Shown piece after piece: positions 45,165 to 54,493 of a DNA stretch of 64,000 nucleotides. The notes under the pieces were generated by a model. The model was given only the letters and a program-made list of their open reading frames with translations, searched no databases and was not told the DNA's origin. Both the position numbers and the translations under genes were made by a program. Origin of the DNA: Nitrospirillum sp034427435 (lineage in GTDB: Bacteria; Pseudomonadota; Alphaproteobacteria; Azospirillales; Azospirillaceae); contig NZ_JAXQNP010000004.1 of assembly GCF_034427435.1 (NCBI RefSeq), forward strand, positions 744,001 through 808,000. The letters are read 5' to 3'. Position 1 is the first letter of the stretch, and the number at the start of each line of letters is the position of its first letter.

Positions 45165-45965
45165 ATGATCCTGGACGAAGCCCTCCACCGGTTGAGCCAG
45201 CCCGATAATCCGGACGATTTATTCGATACTTTCAGCGCCTTGGCCAGTGACCTCGGGTATGCCGCCGTCAGTTATATTGACAACCGGCCCAAGCCCGCCC
45301 CCGGGGAACCGGAGCTTTTCGTGCGCACGACGGTGCGGGAGGACTTCCTCAACACCTACCTGTCCGAAGGGTACATCAATCATGATCCGCTGATCGCGAT
45401 GGCGAAGCGCCAGGCGGCCCCCCTGACCTGGGCCGACGTCCCGGAATACCACGCCAGCCAGCTGGCAACCCGACAGGCGGTGTCAAAACTGGAGTCGACG
45501 AGCCGGGGGCGAAGCAAGCAGGACACGCAACGCGCCATCGCCGTCATGACGGCGGCGGCCGAGCATGGCTACACGCAAGGGTACGTCATCCCGACGCACA
45601 CCGTGGATCCGCTGGGCCGCCTGGCATCCGCCGTGGTCAGCCTGTTCTGGACGCAAAAGCCGGAGGGCCTGACCAACCCGGACTCGGCCCCCTCCTGGCT
45701 ACGCCTCAGCGCCCTTTATATGCATGAACGCATGGTCAGCATGAGGCTGACACCGGTAACCCAATTGCCGACGCTGACCCAGCGCGAGCAAGAGGCCCTG
45801 GTGTGGGCAAGCCGGGGCAAGACGGTGGAGGAAACCGGCGAGATCATCGGCGTCTCCGGCCGCACCGTGACCTTCCACCTGCAAAACGCGCTGGAGAAGC
45901 TGGGTTGCTATTCCAAGATCCACGCGGTGGCCAAGGCCATCCAGATGGGACTGATCCATCCCTGA
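45165..45965 (+). CDS. LuxR-family regulator with autoinducer-binding domain (solo)
   Basis: A 266-residue regulator. The N-terminal autoinducer-binding domain has YLSEGYINHDPLIAMAKRQ and LTWADVPEY, and retains the Asp-Pro pair. The position usually taken by the ligand-pocket Trp in this segment looks like Phe (EDFLNTYLSEGY), so ligand preference may differ from classical acyl-homoserine lactones. The C-terminal LuxR HTH is clear: LPTLTQREQEALVWASRGK and VSGRTVTFHLQNALEKLG. No luxI homologue is in the window, so it is a solo. ATG 45165 gives a canonical start; the frame is open from GTG 45114. Confidence 0.9.
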   Translation: MILDEALHRLSQPDNPDDLFDTFSALASDLGYAAVSYIDNRPKPAPGEPELFVRTTVREDFLNTYLSEGYINHDPLIAMAKRQAAPLTWADVPEYHASQLATRQAVSKLESTSRGRSKQDTQRAIAVMTAAAEHGYTQGYVIPTHTVDPLGRLASAVVSLFWTQKPEGLTNPDSAPSWLRLSALYMHERMVSMRLTPVTQLPTLTQREQEALVWASRGKTVEETGEIIGVSGRTVTFHLQNALEKLGCYSKIHAVAKAIQMGLIHP

Positions 45966-46000
45966 GCCCGGCCTGCCCCCATTTCTGACCTTGAACGGCA

Positions 46001-46033
46001 AAGGGTCCCCCGGAGGTCTTCCAGGGGGCCCTT
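46001..46033 (+). terminator. Terminator after the LuxR solo
   Basis: AAGGGTCCCCCGGA pairs with TTCCAGGGGGCCCTT across a short loop, with one wobble and one mismatch, followed by CTCATT. It also sits after rfbA on the other strand. Confidence 0.6.
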
Positions 46034-46096
46034 CTCATTGGGCGATAGCACGGCCTCGCGAGAGTGGGCGCCGCACAACGCGCTATCAGAACTGGA

Positions 46097-46981
46097 TCAG
46101 AACTGGGCCGCGCGACGGCGGCTGACCAGGCGTTGCAGGTACTGGCCGTAGGGGCTGTTCTTATAGGCCCGGGCCTGGGCCAGCACGGCCTCCTCATCCA
46201 CGAAGCCCAGCTCCAGGGCGATTTCCTCGGGGCAACCGATCTTCAGGCCCTGCCGGTGCTCGATGGTGCGCACGAATTCCGCCGCCTCCAGCAGCGAATC
46301 GTGCGTGCCGGTGTCCAGCCAGGCCGTGCCCCGGCCCAGGCGTTCCACCAGCAGCTCGCCCCGCTGCAGGTAGACATTGTTGACATCGGTGATCTCCAGT
46401 TCGCCCCGAGGGGACGGCTTGATCTCCCGGGCGATATCCACGACTTGGTTGTCGTAGAAGTACAGGCCCGTCACAGCCCAGTTGGACTTCGGGTCCTTGG
46501 GCTTCTCGACGATGCTGATGGCGCGGCCCCGCTCATCGAACTCCACCACGCCATAGCGGTGCGGGTCTTCCACCCAGTAGGCGAAGACGGTGGCACCCTT
46601 TTCCACGCGGGTGGCCTGCTGCGCCTGGGCGCTGAGCCCATGGCCGTAGAAGATGTTGTCGCCCAGCACAAGGGCGCAGGGGTCGTTGCCGATGAAGTCC
46701 TTGCCGATGATGAAGGCCTCGGCCAAGCCGTTGGGGGCCGCCTGTTCGGCGTAGGACAGGTTGATACCCCACGGCGCGCCGTCCCCCAGCAGATCCTGGA
46801 ACAGCGGCAGGTGATGCGGCGTGCTGATCACCAGGATGTCGCGGATGCCGGCCAGCATCAGGACAGACAGCGGGTAGTAGACCATCGGCTTGTCATAGAT
46901 GGGCAGCAACTGCTTGCTGACGCTTTTGGTCAGGGGATGCAGCCGGGTGCCGGAGCCGCCCGCCAGAATGATGCCCTTCAT
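46097..46981 (-). CDS. rfbA: Glucose-1-phosphate thymidylyltransferase
   Basis: A 294-residue nucleotidyltransferase beginning MKGIILAGGSGTRLHPLT, with SKQLLPIYDKPMVYYPLS, LGDNIFYGHGLS and LDTGTHDSLLEA, all diagnostic of RmlA/RfbA. It makes dTDP-glucose from dTTP and glucose-1-phosphate, the first step of dTDP-L-rhamnose synthesis. It is last in the minus-strand order rfbB-rfbD-rfbA, 56 bases after rfbD. No strong ribosome site is visible before the ATG. rfbC is not in the cluster. Confidence 0.96.
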   Translation of the reverse strand: MKGIILAGGSGTRLHPLTKSVSKQLLPIYDKPMVYYPLSVLMLAGIRDILVISTPHHLPLFQDLLGDGAPWGINLSYAEQAAPNGLAEAFIIGKDFIGNDPCALVLGDNIFYGHGLSAQAQQATRVEKGATVFAYWVEDPHRYGVVEFDERGRAISIVEKPKDPKSNWAVTGLYFYDNQVVDIAREIKPSPRGELEITDVNNVYLQRGELLVERLGRGTAWLDTGTHDSLLEAAEFVRTIEHRQGLKIGCPEEIALELGFVDEEAVLAQARAYKNSPYGQYLQRLVSRRRAAQF

Positions 46982-47037
46982 ATCAATAGCCTTATATCTT
47001 ATAGGGTTAAGGGAAAATCTTAAAGTCCGGCCTCAGG

Positions 47038-47928
47038 TCAGGTCGGCAGCAGCACGTCCAGGCTGCGGGCCAGGCTGTCGGCCCAGGCCGGCGCCCGCCA
47101 GCCAAAGACCTGTTCCAGCAGCGCGCAGTCCAGCACCGAATTGGCCGGCCGCTTGGCCGGGGTCGGGTAGTCCGCCGTGCCAATCGCCCCCAGGCGCGGC
47201 ACCTTGGCGCCCCGCGACTGCGCCTGGGCGAAGATTTCCGCCGCGAAGCCATGCCAGGTGGTAGCACCGGTGCCGCACAGGTGATACGTGCCGAAACCGT
47301 CGCGCTGACCATCCAGGATGCGGGTGCCCACCGCCACCAAGGCGTCGGCGATATCCGCCGCCGCGGTGGGGCAGCCATGCTGGTCCGCCACCACGCGCAG
47401 TTCCTCACGCTCCGCCCCCAGGCGCAGCATGGTCTTGAGGAAGTTGGCGCGGTCGGGACCATAGACCCAGGCCGTCCGTAGGATGACATGGGCCGGCAGC
47501 GCCGCCCGCACCGCCTGCTCCCCCGCCTCTTTCGAGGCGCCATAGACGCTGACCGGGCCGACGGGGTCGGTTTCCACGTACGGGCCCACCTTGGTGCCAT
47601 CAAAGACGTAATCGGTCGACAGGTGCAGCAGGGGGGTGTTGTGCACGGCGCAGGCGCGGGCCAGCGCCGCCGGACCGTCACGGTTGGCGGCATAGGCCGC
47701 GTCGACCTCAGTCTCGGCCTTGTCCACCGCCGTGTAGGCAGCGCAATTGACCACCAGATCAGCCGCCGACACCGCGGCCTGGACGGCATCGGCATCAGCG
47801 ATGTCCAGCGCCTCGCGACCGGGCGCCGTCACCTGCCATCCGGTGGGCACCACCCGCTGAAAGGCGAGGCCCACTTGGCCGGCACCACCCAGCAACAAGA
47901 CGCGAACGTTCTTCCCCGCACCGGTCAT
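47038..47928 (-). CDS. rfbD: dTDP-4-dehydrorhamnose reductase
   Basis: A 296-residue short-chain reductase. It has a Rossmann motif LLGGAGQVGLAF, the substrate region LLHLSTDYVFDGTK with the catalytic YGASKEAGE (Tyr-x3-Lys), and RTAWVYGP. It carries out the last step to dTDP-L-rhamnose. It starts ten bases after the rfbB stop codon with GAGGGC in front, so it is in one operon with rfbB. It is close to the usual RmlD length. Confidence 0.95.
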   Translation of the reverse strand: MTGAGKNVRVLLLGGAGQVGLAFQRVVPTGWQVTAPGREALDIADADAVQAAVSAADLVVNCAAYTAVDKAETEVDAAYAANRDGPAALARACAVHNTPLLHLSTDYVFDGTKVGPYVETDPVGPVSVYGASKEAGEQAVRAALPAHVILRTAWVYGPDRANFLKTMLRLGAEREELRVVADQHGCPTAAADIADALVAVGTRILDGQRDGFGTYHLCGTGATTWHGFAAEIFAQAQSRGAKVPRLGAIGTADYPTPAKRPANSVLDCALLEQVFGWRAPAWADSLARSLDVLLPT

Positions 47929-47938
47929 GCCCTGGCCC

Positions 47939-49009
47939 TCAGCCGACAGCGGCGGCGGTGGGGGCGGTCACGCCCAGACGCTGGCCGGAATACTTGGCCT
48001 CACGGATGGGTTCCCACCACCAGCGATTCGCCAGATACCAGTCGACCGTGCGCCGGATGCCTTCCTCGAAGGTCACCGACGGTTCCCATCCCAGCTCCCG
48101 CTTGATCTTGGACGCATCGATGGCATAGCGCTGGTCGTGGCCAGGGCGGTCGGTCACGAAGGTGATCAGGTCGCGGCGCTTGGTGCTGCTGGGCAAACGC
48201 TCATCCAGCAGGTCGCAGATGGTTTCCACGACGTGCAGGTTGCGCTGTTCGGCATTGCCGCCGACGTTGTAGCGCTCGCCCGGCACACCCTTGCGCACGA
48301 TCAGCACCAGGGCGCGCGCATGGTCCTCCACGAACAGCCAATCGCGGATGTTGTCGCCCTTGCCATAGACCGGCAGCTTCTTGCCCTCCATCCCGTTCAG
48401 GATCATCAGGGGGATGAGCTTTTCCGGGAAGTGGAAGGGCCCGTAGTTGTTGGAGCAGTTGCTCAGCAGCGTCGGCAGGCCATAGGTGTGGTACCAGGCG
48501 TTGACCAGATGGTCGGACGCCGCCTTGCTGGCGGAATAGGGCGAGTTGGGGGAATAGGCGGTATCCTCGCGGAACAGCCCCTCCTCACCCAGGGAGCCGT
48601 AGACCTCATCGGTGGAGATGTGGTGGAAGCGGAAAGCGGCCTTGCGCTCTTCCGGCAGGGCCTGCCAGTACTCGCGCGCCGTTTCCAGCATCACGTGGGT
48701 GCCGTTGATGTTGGTGCGGATGAAGACGCCAGAGCCCTCGATCGAGCGATCAACGTGGCTTTCCGCCGCCAGATGCATCACCGCGTCGGGCTGGTGCCGC
48801 TTGAAAACGTCGCGCATCGCGTCGACATCGGCGACGTCCACCTTCTCCAGCACGGCGCGGCCGCCGGCCAACACCTCGCCGATGGACTCCAGGCTGGCCG
48901 CGTAGGTCAGCTTGTCCACGCACACCAGGTCGTCCTGACCTTCGGACGCCAGCAGGCGGCACACCGCGGACCCAATAAAACCGGCCGCACCCGTCACCAT
49001 TATCTTCAC
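47939..49009 (-). CDS. rfbB: dTDP-glucose 4,6-dehydratase
   Basis: A 356-residue extended short-chain dehydratase. It has VTGAAGFIGSAVCRLL (NAD-binding), HLAAESHVDRSI, HISTDEVYGSLGEE with the catalytic Asp-Glu pair, and YSASKAASDHL (Tyr-x3-Lys). It converts dTDP-glucose to the 4-keto-6-deoxy sugar. It is first in the operon. GTG 49009 follows GGAG and gives the usual N-terminus; an upstream frame to 49195 is not supported. The product feeds rfbC, absent here, then rfbD. Confidence 0.95.
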   Translation of the reverse strand: MKIMVTGAAGFIGSAVCRLLASEGQDDLVCVDKLTYAASLESIGEVLAGGRAVLEKVDVADVDAMRDVFKRHQPDAVMHLAAESHVDRSIEGSGVFIRTNINGTHVMLETAREYWQALPEERKAAFRFHHISTDEVYGSLGEEGLFREDTAYSPNSPYSASKAASDHLVNAWYHTYGLPTLLSNCSNNYGPFHFPEKLIPLMILNGMEGKKLPVYGKGDNIRDWLFVEDHARALVLIVRKGVPGERYNVGGNAEQRNLHVVETICDLLDERLPSSTKRRDLITFVTDRPGHDQRYAIDASKIKRELGWEPSVTFEEGIRRTVDWYLANRWWWEPIREAKYSGQRLGVTAPTAAAVG

Positions 49010-49423
49010 GCGCCAAACTCCTTCAAGACCACGTCCTGCCATCCGGGGGCGGCAGATCTCTACAATGCGGCCGAAAATACAACTCAGCCCCAGGCAAATG
49101 CAAATCCGACGACGCCATGCCCGGAACGCCCCCCCTGGGGATGCCGGTAGCGCCGCGCACCATACGTGGACCGAGAAGGAGGCGCCCCCCAACACAGGTC
49201 TTAGCCGCTTCGCCGATCATCCCGGCGGATGGTAATTAAAAATAGTACGCAAGCCTAGGCCAATGAGCCAACGTTATAAATCACACCACCGTCGCCCTTG
49301 ATATTGACGTACGACAAAAGCATCCGTGACGGGAACCCCCAATCCGTTAATGATGAGAGCGACAAATCAGCCCACGAATATAGGGCGACGGACACCAAGA
49401 GCGACACAGAAGTGGAGAACGAC
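49010..49423. other. Divergent region between rfbB and the small membrane protein gene
   Basis: About 414 bases without a credible gene. The stretch 49230-49380 is AT-rich and promoter-like. No clear operator or hairpin was recognised. Confidence 0.4.
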
Positions 49424-49654
49424 ATGGCTGGCAAAAGCGGATTATTGATCACCGGCGCCGTTATCGTGGGCCTGGGTGTGCTGGCCCTGGCCGTACCGAT
49501 GTTCACCACGAAGGACACCAAGGAACTGGCCAAGATCGGCGACCTGAAGGTGACCGCGAAGGAGGAGAACACCCACGTCATTCCCCCCTTCGTCGGCCCC
49601 GCCGCCCTGATCCTGGGCGTGGTGTTGATGGGCGCGGCGCTGGTGCGCCGCTGA
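49424..49654 (+). CDS. Small two-helix membrane protein, DUF3185-like
   Basis: A 76-residue protein with two hydrophobic segments, LLITGAVIVGLGVLALAVP and FVGPAALILGVVLMGAALV. They flank a short charged loop containing KDTKELAKIGDLKVTAKEE. The layout matches DUF3185, small inner-membrane proteins of unknown function. GGAG precedes ATG 49424; the frame is open to 49298 but that part looks non-coding. It is convergent with the secreted protein at 49667. Confidence 0.72.
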   Translation: MAGKSGLLITGAVIVGLGVLALAVPMFTTKDTKELAKIGDLKVTAKEENTHVIPPFVGPAALILGVVLMGAALVRR

Positions 49655-49666
49655 CCTACCCCGAGT

Positions 49667-50878
49667 TCATTTACCACCGACGCGGCGACCGGTGAACGGA
49701 TTCCAGCCGGTTTCCGCCAGGGCGGCCCAGGCCGTGGCTCCCAGGTGGGGCTGGTGGTAATAGCGGAAGTCGTCGGTGGTGGAGGACGGCCCCACCGCCA
49801 GCCCGGTGCTGACCGTGCCGGCCGCCGTGGCATACAAAAGCCCGTCAGGTCCCTTTGCCGCCTGGATCACGGCCAGGGCGGCAGCCGCCTTCTGGCCCTG
49901 CCCCACCATCTTATAAGTCAGCGCCGCCTGCGCCGTGCCTTCGATCCAGACGCCGTCGCGATCGTCATTGAAATCGAAGCCACCTCCCACGGCGTGATGC
50001 GCTTCCACCCAGGCCAGGGACCGGCGCCACTCCGCCAGCGCATCGGCGACGCCGAGGTGCGCCCACAGCTGGATGTCCAGCGCCGCCCCGGGCGCCCAAC
50101 TGCGGCCGTCCGGCTTGGTGCCGATACGGAAGCGCCCCTCGGTCCCGTCCCAGGCCGCCGCCACGAAGCCGCGCGCCAGGGCGGCGTGGCGGGTCCACGC
50201 GGCGTCACCCGTCAAGCGCGCCAGCCAGGTGAAGGCCGCCGCCGCATCGATGTTGTGTTCCGTGGCCTTGTAGTTCAGGCGCCGTTGGGCGGGATCAAAA
50301 CCATCCAGGCCGCCGATGAACCCGCCCGGCTGGGCCGGGTCCGCCATCAAGTCCGCGACCCAGCGCATCAGGCTGATGGCCCGGTCGCGGTAGATGGCTT
50401 GGCCCGTCGCCTCATGCAAGGTCAGCATCGCCAGCGCGGCCCAGATGACATTGCCCGTGGCGCTGCCATCCTGATAGGCGTCCTCCGCCCACTGGCCGGC
50501 CGCGTCATCCCACCAGCCGGGGGGCAAGGGCGGACTGGCGACAGCCCCGGCGCGATAGGCGTTGCGCACGCGGCCATCCTTGAAGGTACGGTCGCCACCA
50601 GCCGCCCGCGCCAAGGCATCGCCAACCAGACGCGCGTCTTCGACATGGCCACAGGCCACCAGGGCAATCACCGCCAACGCATTGTCATAGGTGAAGGCGC
50701 TGTGGGCCAAAGCCGGATGGGTGTCGCCCGGATAGCTGACCACGAAACGCGGCCCGGTTCCGGGCGCCGCCGAGCGCGCCGCATGCTGCAACGCAGCACA
50801 GGTTTGCGCCGCCGCCTGGCCATAAGCGCTTGCCAGGCAAAAATAAATCGTCGCCAGGGCAATTTTCCTAAAATGCAC
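49667..50878 (-). CDS. Secreted (alpha/alpha)-toroid protein, glycosidase-like
   Basis: A 403-residue protein with a signal peptide ending near QAAAQTC. The rest shows repeated helix pairs with the marks of an (alpha/alpha)6 barrel: FTYDNALAVIALVACG, GNVIWAALAMLTLHEATG, NIDAAAAFTWLARLTG and ALDIQLWAHLGVADAL. This fold is common in glycoside hydrolases and polysaccharide lyases, but no catalytic pair could be assigned. It may act on an exopolysaccharide, in keeping with the rfb genes nearby, but that is positional inference. GTG 50878 follows AGGAGA. Confidence 0.65.
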   Translation of the reverse strand: MHFRKIALATIYFCLASAYGQAAAQTCAALQHAARSAAPGTGPRFVVSYPGDTHPALAHSAFTYDNALAVIALVACGHVEDARLVGDALARAAGGDRTFKDGRVRNAYRAGAVASPPLPPGWWDDAAGQWAEDAYQDGSATGNVIWAALAMLTLHEATGQAIYRDRAISLMRWVADLMADPAQPGGFIGGLDGFDPAQRRLNYKATEHNIDAAAAFTWLARLTGDAAWTRHAALARGFVAAAWDGTEGRFRIGTKPDGRSWAPGAALDIQLWAHLGVADALAEWRRSLAWVEAHHAVGGGFDFNDDRDGVWIEGTAQAALTYKMVGQGQKAAAALAVIQAAKGPDGLLYATAAGTVSTGLAVGPSSTTDDFRYYHQPHLGATAWAALAETGWNPFTGRRVGGK

Positions 50879-51168
50879 GGCAATCTCCTAGAACAATCGG
50901 CAAATGTATTTCCCAGTTGTTCCGACAGTGGGCAAGGATGCGAGGCTTAGACCAAATATATTGCGCATCCCCCTCAGAACCCCGCGCGCGACGCAGCCCA
51001 ACAATGCACGCGCACCTTGTTTTCACCTTGGTAAAGTTTTGCTAATAAACCGCCCGTAAACAAATAGCCGCCGTCGCAAGGGCAGCTTGAGGCCGTTGGT
51101 TCCACACCCCCTCGTGCTGCGCCGCACAGAATGGCGGACCACCGGGGCAGCAGAGAAGAGAGATTACG

Positions 51169-51474
51169 ATGAACACCAAGTTCCTGGGCATTCTGGCCAC
51201 CGTTTCCCTTTTTGTCGCCGGCCCCGCGCTGGCCGAGTGCAGCACGCACGCCAACCCGCCGGCCATCCCCGATGGCTCCGGCGCCACCACCGAGCAGATG
51301 ACCAGCGCCAGCGCCTCGGTGAAGGGCTACATGGCCGACATGCAGGACTTCCTGAAGTGCCTGGAGAACGACAAGGCCGCGGGTTCAGCCAAGTACAACG
51401 CCGCGGTCGACCAGATGCAGAGCATCGCCAACGAATTCAACAAGCAGCTGCGCGCCTTCAAGGCCAAGGGCTGA
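51169..51474 (+). CDS. Small secreted helical protein of unknown function
   Basis: A 101-residue protein with a clear signal peptide (LATVSLFVAGPALAEC). The mature part has two Cys, at the signal-cleavage end and in FLKCLEN, and is mostly helical (TEQMTSASASVKGYMADMQ, DQMQSIANEFNKQLRAFKA). I do not recognise a domain. A purine-rich leader (AGAGAAGAGAG) precedes the ATG, and a strong terminator follows, so it is expressed alone. Confidence 0.78.
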   Translation: MNTKFLGILATVSLFVAGPALAECSTHANPPAIPDGSGATTEQMTSASASVKGYMADMQDFLKCLENDKAAGSAKYNAAVDQMQSIANEFNKQLRAFKAKG

Positions 51475-51502
51475 TTGTCCGCGCGTCAGCGCTGAAGTCC
51501 TG

Positions 51503-51537
51503 AAAAGGAAGGATGGGCCGCCCATCCTTCCTTTTTT
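51503..51537 (+). terminator. Rho-independent terminator after the small secreted protein
   Basis: Arms AAAAGGAAGGATGGGC and CCCATCCTTCCTTTT around CG, followed by further T residues. It is strong and nearly symmetrical, so it could serve the convergent MFS gene too. Confidence 0.9.
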
Positions 51538-51563
51538 ATTGTCCATATGCGGCGTCAACCCCT

Positions 51564-52871
51564 TCAGGCCGTGGCGTTCCAGTCCAGCCGGTCGGCCCGG
51601 CGCAGCGCCGGGAACAACACGCACCACAGGGCCACGACGGCCACGGTGCCGATGCCGCCCACCACCACGGCCAGTTCCGTGCCCAGCCAGGATGCGGTAA
51701 GGCCGGACTCGAACTCGCCCAACTGGTTGGACGCGCCGATGAACAGGCCGCTGACGGCGCTGACGCGGCCGCGCATCTCATCGGGCGTGCCCAGTTGTAC
51801 CAGGGTCTGGCGCACGAAGACGCTGACCATGTCCACCGCCCCCATCACCAGCAGGCTGAGCACGGCGATGGCGGGGGAGTGGGTCAGGCCGAAGACGATG
51901 GTGGCCAGGCCGAAGACACCGACGCAGGACAGCATGATGGGCCCCACCCGGCGCTTCAGCGGCCAGGCGGCCAAGGTCAGGCCCACCAGGATGGCCCCCG
52001 CCCCGGGTGCGCCGCGCATCACGCCCAGCAGCATGGGCCCGGTCAGGCCCAGCAGGCCGGCATCAGCGGAGAACTGGTCGCGCGCCAGCGCCGGCAGCAA
52101 GGCGGTGGCGCCCCCCAGCAGCACGGCGAACAAGTCCAGCGAAATAGCCCCCAGCACGATGGACTGCTGGCGGATATAGCGGATGCCGCCCAGGATGCCG
52201 TCCCAGCTGACGGGCGCGCGGGTCACCGCCCGCGACGGCGCGGAAATGCCCGCCACCACCAGGCCGGCCAGCACCAGGAAGCCGGCGCCCACCCCGAACA
52301 CGCCGTTGCGGAAGGCGGCGTAGAGCACACCGCCCAGCGCCGGCCCCAGCACGCCCGCCACCTGCATGGCCGATGAACTGATGGCCACCGCGTTGGGGAA
52401 GTCAGCCTTGGGCACCAGATTGGGCAGCAGGGCGGAAGAGGCCGGCGCCTCGAAGGCGCGGGCGGCGCCGAACAGCATGACGGCGGCATAGACCAGCCAC
52501 ACCGGCAAGCCGGGCGAGGCCAGCACCACCCCGGTCAGGGCCATGGCCGCCGCCTCCACCATCACGCAGGTGGTGATGATGATGCGGCGGTCCAGCCGGT
52601 CGGCCACATGCCCGGTGACCAGCACCAACCCGACGGACGGCAGGAACTGCGCCAGTCCGATCAGGCCCAGGTTCATGGTGCTGCCGGTGCGGTCATAAAT
52701 GGCCCAGCCCGCCGCCACCGCCTGGATCTGCAGGGCCCCCATGGACAGGATGCGGGCCAGCCAATAGCGCAGGAAAGCCGGATGGCGCAGGGCCCCGCCC
52801 CAGCCCTTGCGGGGCGCCACCGCGTCAGGCGACGGGTCAGGGGCGGCGGCGTTGGAAGAATTGCTGCTCAT
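51564..52871 (-). CDS. MFS transporter, EntS/MFS_3-like
   Basis: A 435-residue carrier with 12 helices. The N-terminal LRHPAFLRYWLARILSMGALQ, then the motif-A loop GHVADRLDRRII and EAPASSALLPNLVPKADFPNA match the MFS_3/EntS group, which often exports siderophores or drugs. The loop GTPDEMRGRVSAVSGLFIG is also typical. The substrate is unknown. No iron-uptake genes are beside it. It starts 13 bases before the M28 peptidase gene ends; the two share a strand but may not be one unit. Confidence 0.88.
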   Translation of the reverse strand: MSSNSSNAAAPDPSPDAVAPRKGWGGALRHPAFLRYWLARILSMGALQIQAVAAGWAIYDRTGSTMNLGLIGLAQFLPSVGLVLVTGHVADRLDRRIIITTCVMVEAAAMALTGVVLASPGLPVWLVYAAVMLFGAARAFEAPASSALLPNLVPKADFPNAVAISSSAMQVAGVLGPALGGVLYAAFRNGVFGVGAGFLVLAGLVVAGISAPSRAVTRAPVSWDGILGGIRYIRQQSIVLGAISLDLFAVLLGGATALLPALARDQFSADAGLLGLTGPMLLGVMRGAPGAGAILVGLTLAAWPLKRRVGPIMLSCVGVFGLATIVFGLTHSPAIAVLSLLVMGAVDMVSVFVRQTLVQLGTPDEMRGRVSAVSGLFIGASNQLGEFESGLTASWLGTELAVVVGGIGTVAVVALWCVLFPALRRADRLDWNATA

Positions 52872-52884
52872 TATTGCCTATCGG

Positions 52885-54312
52885 TCACGGGCCGGCGGGA
52901 TCGGGCACGGCGATGAAGGAGCCGGCGGGGCCGGGATAGACCACGGGGCTGGTGTAGCCATCCTTGGAAACGGCCGAGACGCCGAAGAACCAATCGTCGA
53001 TGACGACGTTGGGCAGGGTCAGGGTGGTGCTGTCGCCAGCCCAGCGGTCATGCTGCCAGGTGGGCGCCAGCGTATCGCGCCACCAGACGCGATAGCCCAC
53101 GGCCCCCGGCACCTTGGCCCAACTGAGCGTGGTGTCATGCTTCACCGCGCCCTCGACCTTCACGTCATTGGGCGGTGCCGGCGCCCAGGCCAGGCTGGCC
53201 ATGGTCAGCGCGTTCAGGCGGGTCACCTGGGCCAGATAGGGGAAATCCACGCCGTCGATGGTGTCACCGTAGCGCACCCCGCCCTCGGTGCGCAGATCCT
53301 GGTGCTGGCGGGTATAATTCTCATGCGCCTCGGTCACGCGCACGGCGGGGAAGCCGGCCTCCAGAAACGGCACTTGGTCACCACCCCGGCCGAAGCGGTC
53401 GGTGCGGTAGACCATGCGCACGCTGAAATTATCCAGGTAGCGGGTGGCGATGCCGTCCATGTAGCGCGCCAGGTTGCGCGATGGGCTGTCGACCTCGCCC
53501 CCGGAATAGCGCCGCTGGTTGGCCTGCTTCGCCGTTTCCACCGCCTTGGTCCCTTCGGAAAAGACGCGGACATGGGTGTTGTCCACCACGCCATCCTCGC
53601 CCTGGGTGTTGCCGACGATGTCGTTGTTGAGGTCGGCCTCCACCTGCCAGCCCTGCTCCTTGGCGTAGTCGGCCAGCACCTTGCCGCCCAACAGGCCCTG
53701 TTCCTCCCCCGACAGGGCGGCGAACACCAGGGTGGCGCGGAACTTATAATGGGACAGCACCCGCGCCGCCTCGATGGCCGCCGCCACGCCGGAGGCGTCG
53801 TCGTTGGCCCCGGGCGCGTCGGCGGTGGCGTTCATCACGTCGGTGACACGGCTGTCCAGATGGCCGGCGATGACGATCACCCGTTGCGGCTCCTCCGTGC
53901 CCTTCAGCACGGCCACCACGTCCATCACCTCCGTCGGGGTGGGCACGCGCTTGCCCGTCACCGTTTGCGCCGGCGTCACCACCGTCAGGCAGCCGCCGCA
54001 GTCCTTGGAGATGGCCTCGAACCGGCTTTTGACCCAGGCGCGGGCGGCGCCGATGCCCCGGTCGGGGGAGGTCGTGTCGGACAGGGTGTGGCGGGTGCCG
54101 AAGGACACCAGCTTCTCGATGGTGGCATGCAGTTGCGCCGGGTCCACCTGGGCGGCGATCTCCCGCAGCACCGGGCGGTCGTCGACCGGCCCCACGGGCG
54201 CCCCCTCGGACACCGGCGCCTGCGGCTTGGCCTGCGCTTCGGGGCCATGGCATGCCAACCCGGCCAGCAGGAGAGCGGACAACAGAGGCGCGGACCGGGA
54301 GCGCTGGGGCAT
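52885..54312 (-). CDS. M28-family zinc aminopeptidase, lipoprotein
   Basis: A 475-residue exported peptidase. The signal ends in LLLAGLAC, a lipobox-like site. Zinc ligands follow the M28 order: His in IAGHLDSR, bridging Asp in GANDDASGV, the Glu pair in LSGEEQGLLG, Asp in NNDIVGNT and His in TEAHENYTRQHQD. A fibronectin-III-like C-terminal domain (about 385-475, DTTLSWAKVPGAVGYRVWW) is present. It removes N-terminal residues from peptides outside the cytoplasm. AGGGAA precedes the ATG. Together with DPP IV, the S10 protein and the subtilase, this window is rich in extracytoplasmic peptidases. Confidence 0.93.
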   Translation of the reverse strand: MPQRSRSAPLLSALLLAGLACHGPEAQAKPQAPVSEGAPVGPVDDRPVLREIAAQVDPAQLHATIEKLVSFGTRHTLSDTTSPDRGIGAARAWVKSRFEAISKDCGGCLTVVTPAQTVTGKRVPTPTEVMDVVAVLKGTEEPQRVIVIAGHLDSRVTDVMNATADAPGANDDASGVAAAIEAARVLSHYKFRATLVFAALSGEEQGLLGGKVLADYAKEQGWQVEADLNNDIVGNTQGEDGVVDNTHVRVFSEGTKAVETAKQANQRRYSGGEVDSPSRNLARYMDGIATRYLDNFSVRMVYRTDRFGRGGDQVPFLEAGFPAVRVTEAHENYTRQHQDLRTEGGVRYGDTIDGVDFPYLAQVTRLNALTMASLAWAPAPPNDVKVEGAVKHDTTLSWAKVPGAVGYRVWWRDTLAPTWQHDRWAGDSTTLTLPNVVIDDWFFGVSAVSKDGYTSPVVYPGPAGSFIAVPDPAGP

Positions 54313-54493
54313 GGGTGTTCCCTGTGTTCGTTGATTAACTGCCGAAATCTTATGGCGCCACGATGCGGTAGCGCCCCGCCCCAGGCAAGGGCTGGTACAT
54401 ACGTCACGTCATCGCAAGCGGCAGTCCTGCCATGCCTTACCCGGCTGACTTGTGCTACCCGTACTGGCGGGTACGGGCCAGCGGACAGCGCGC

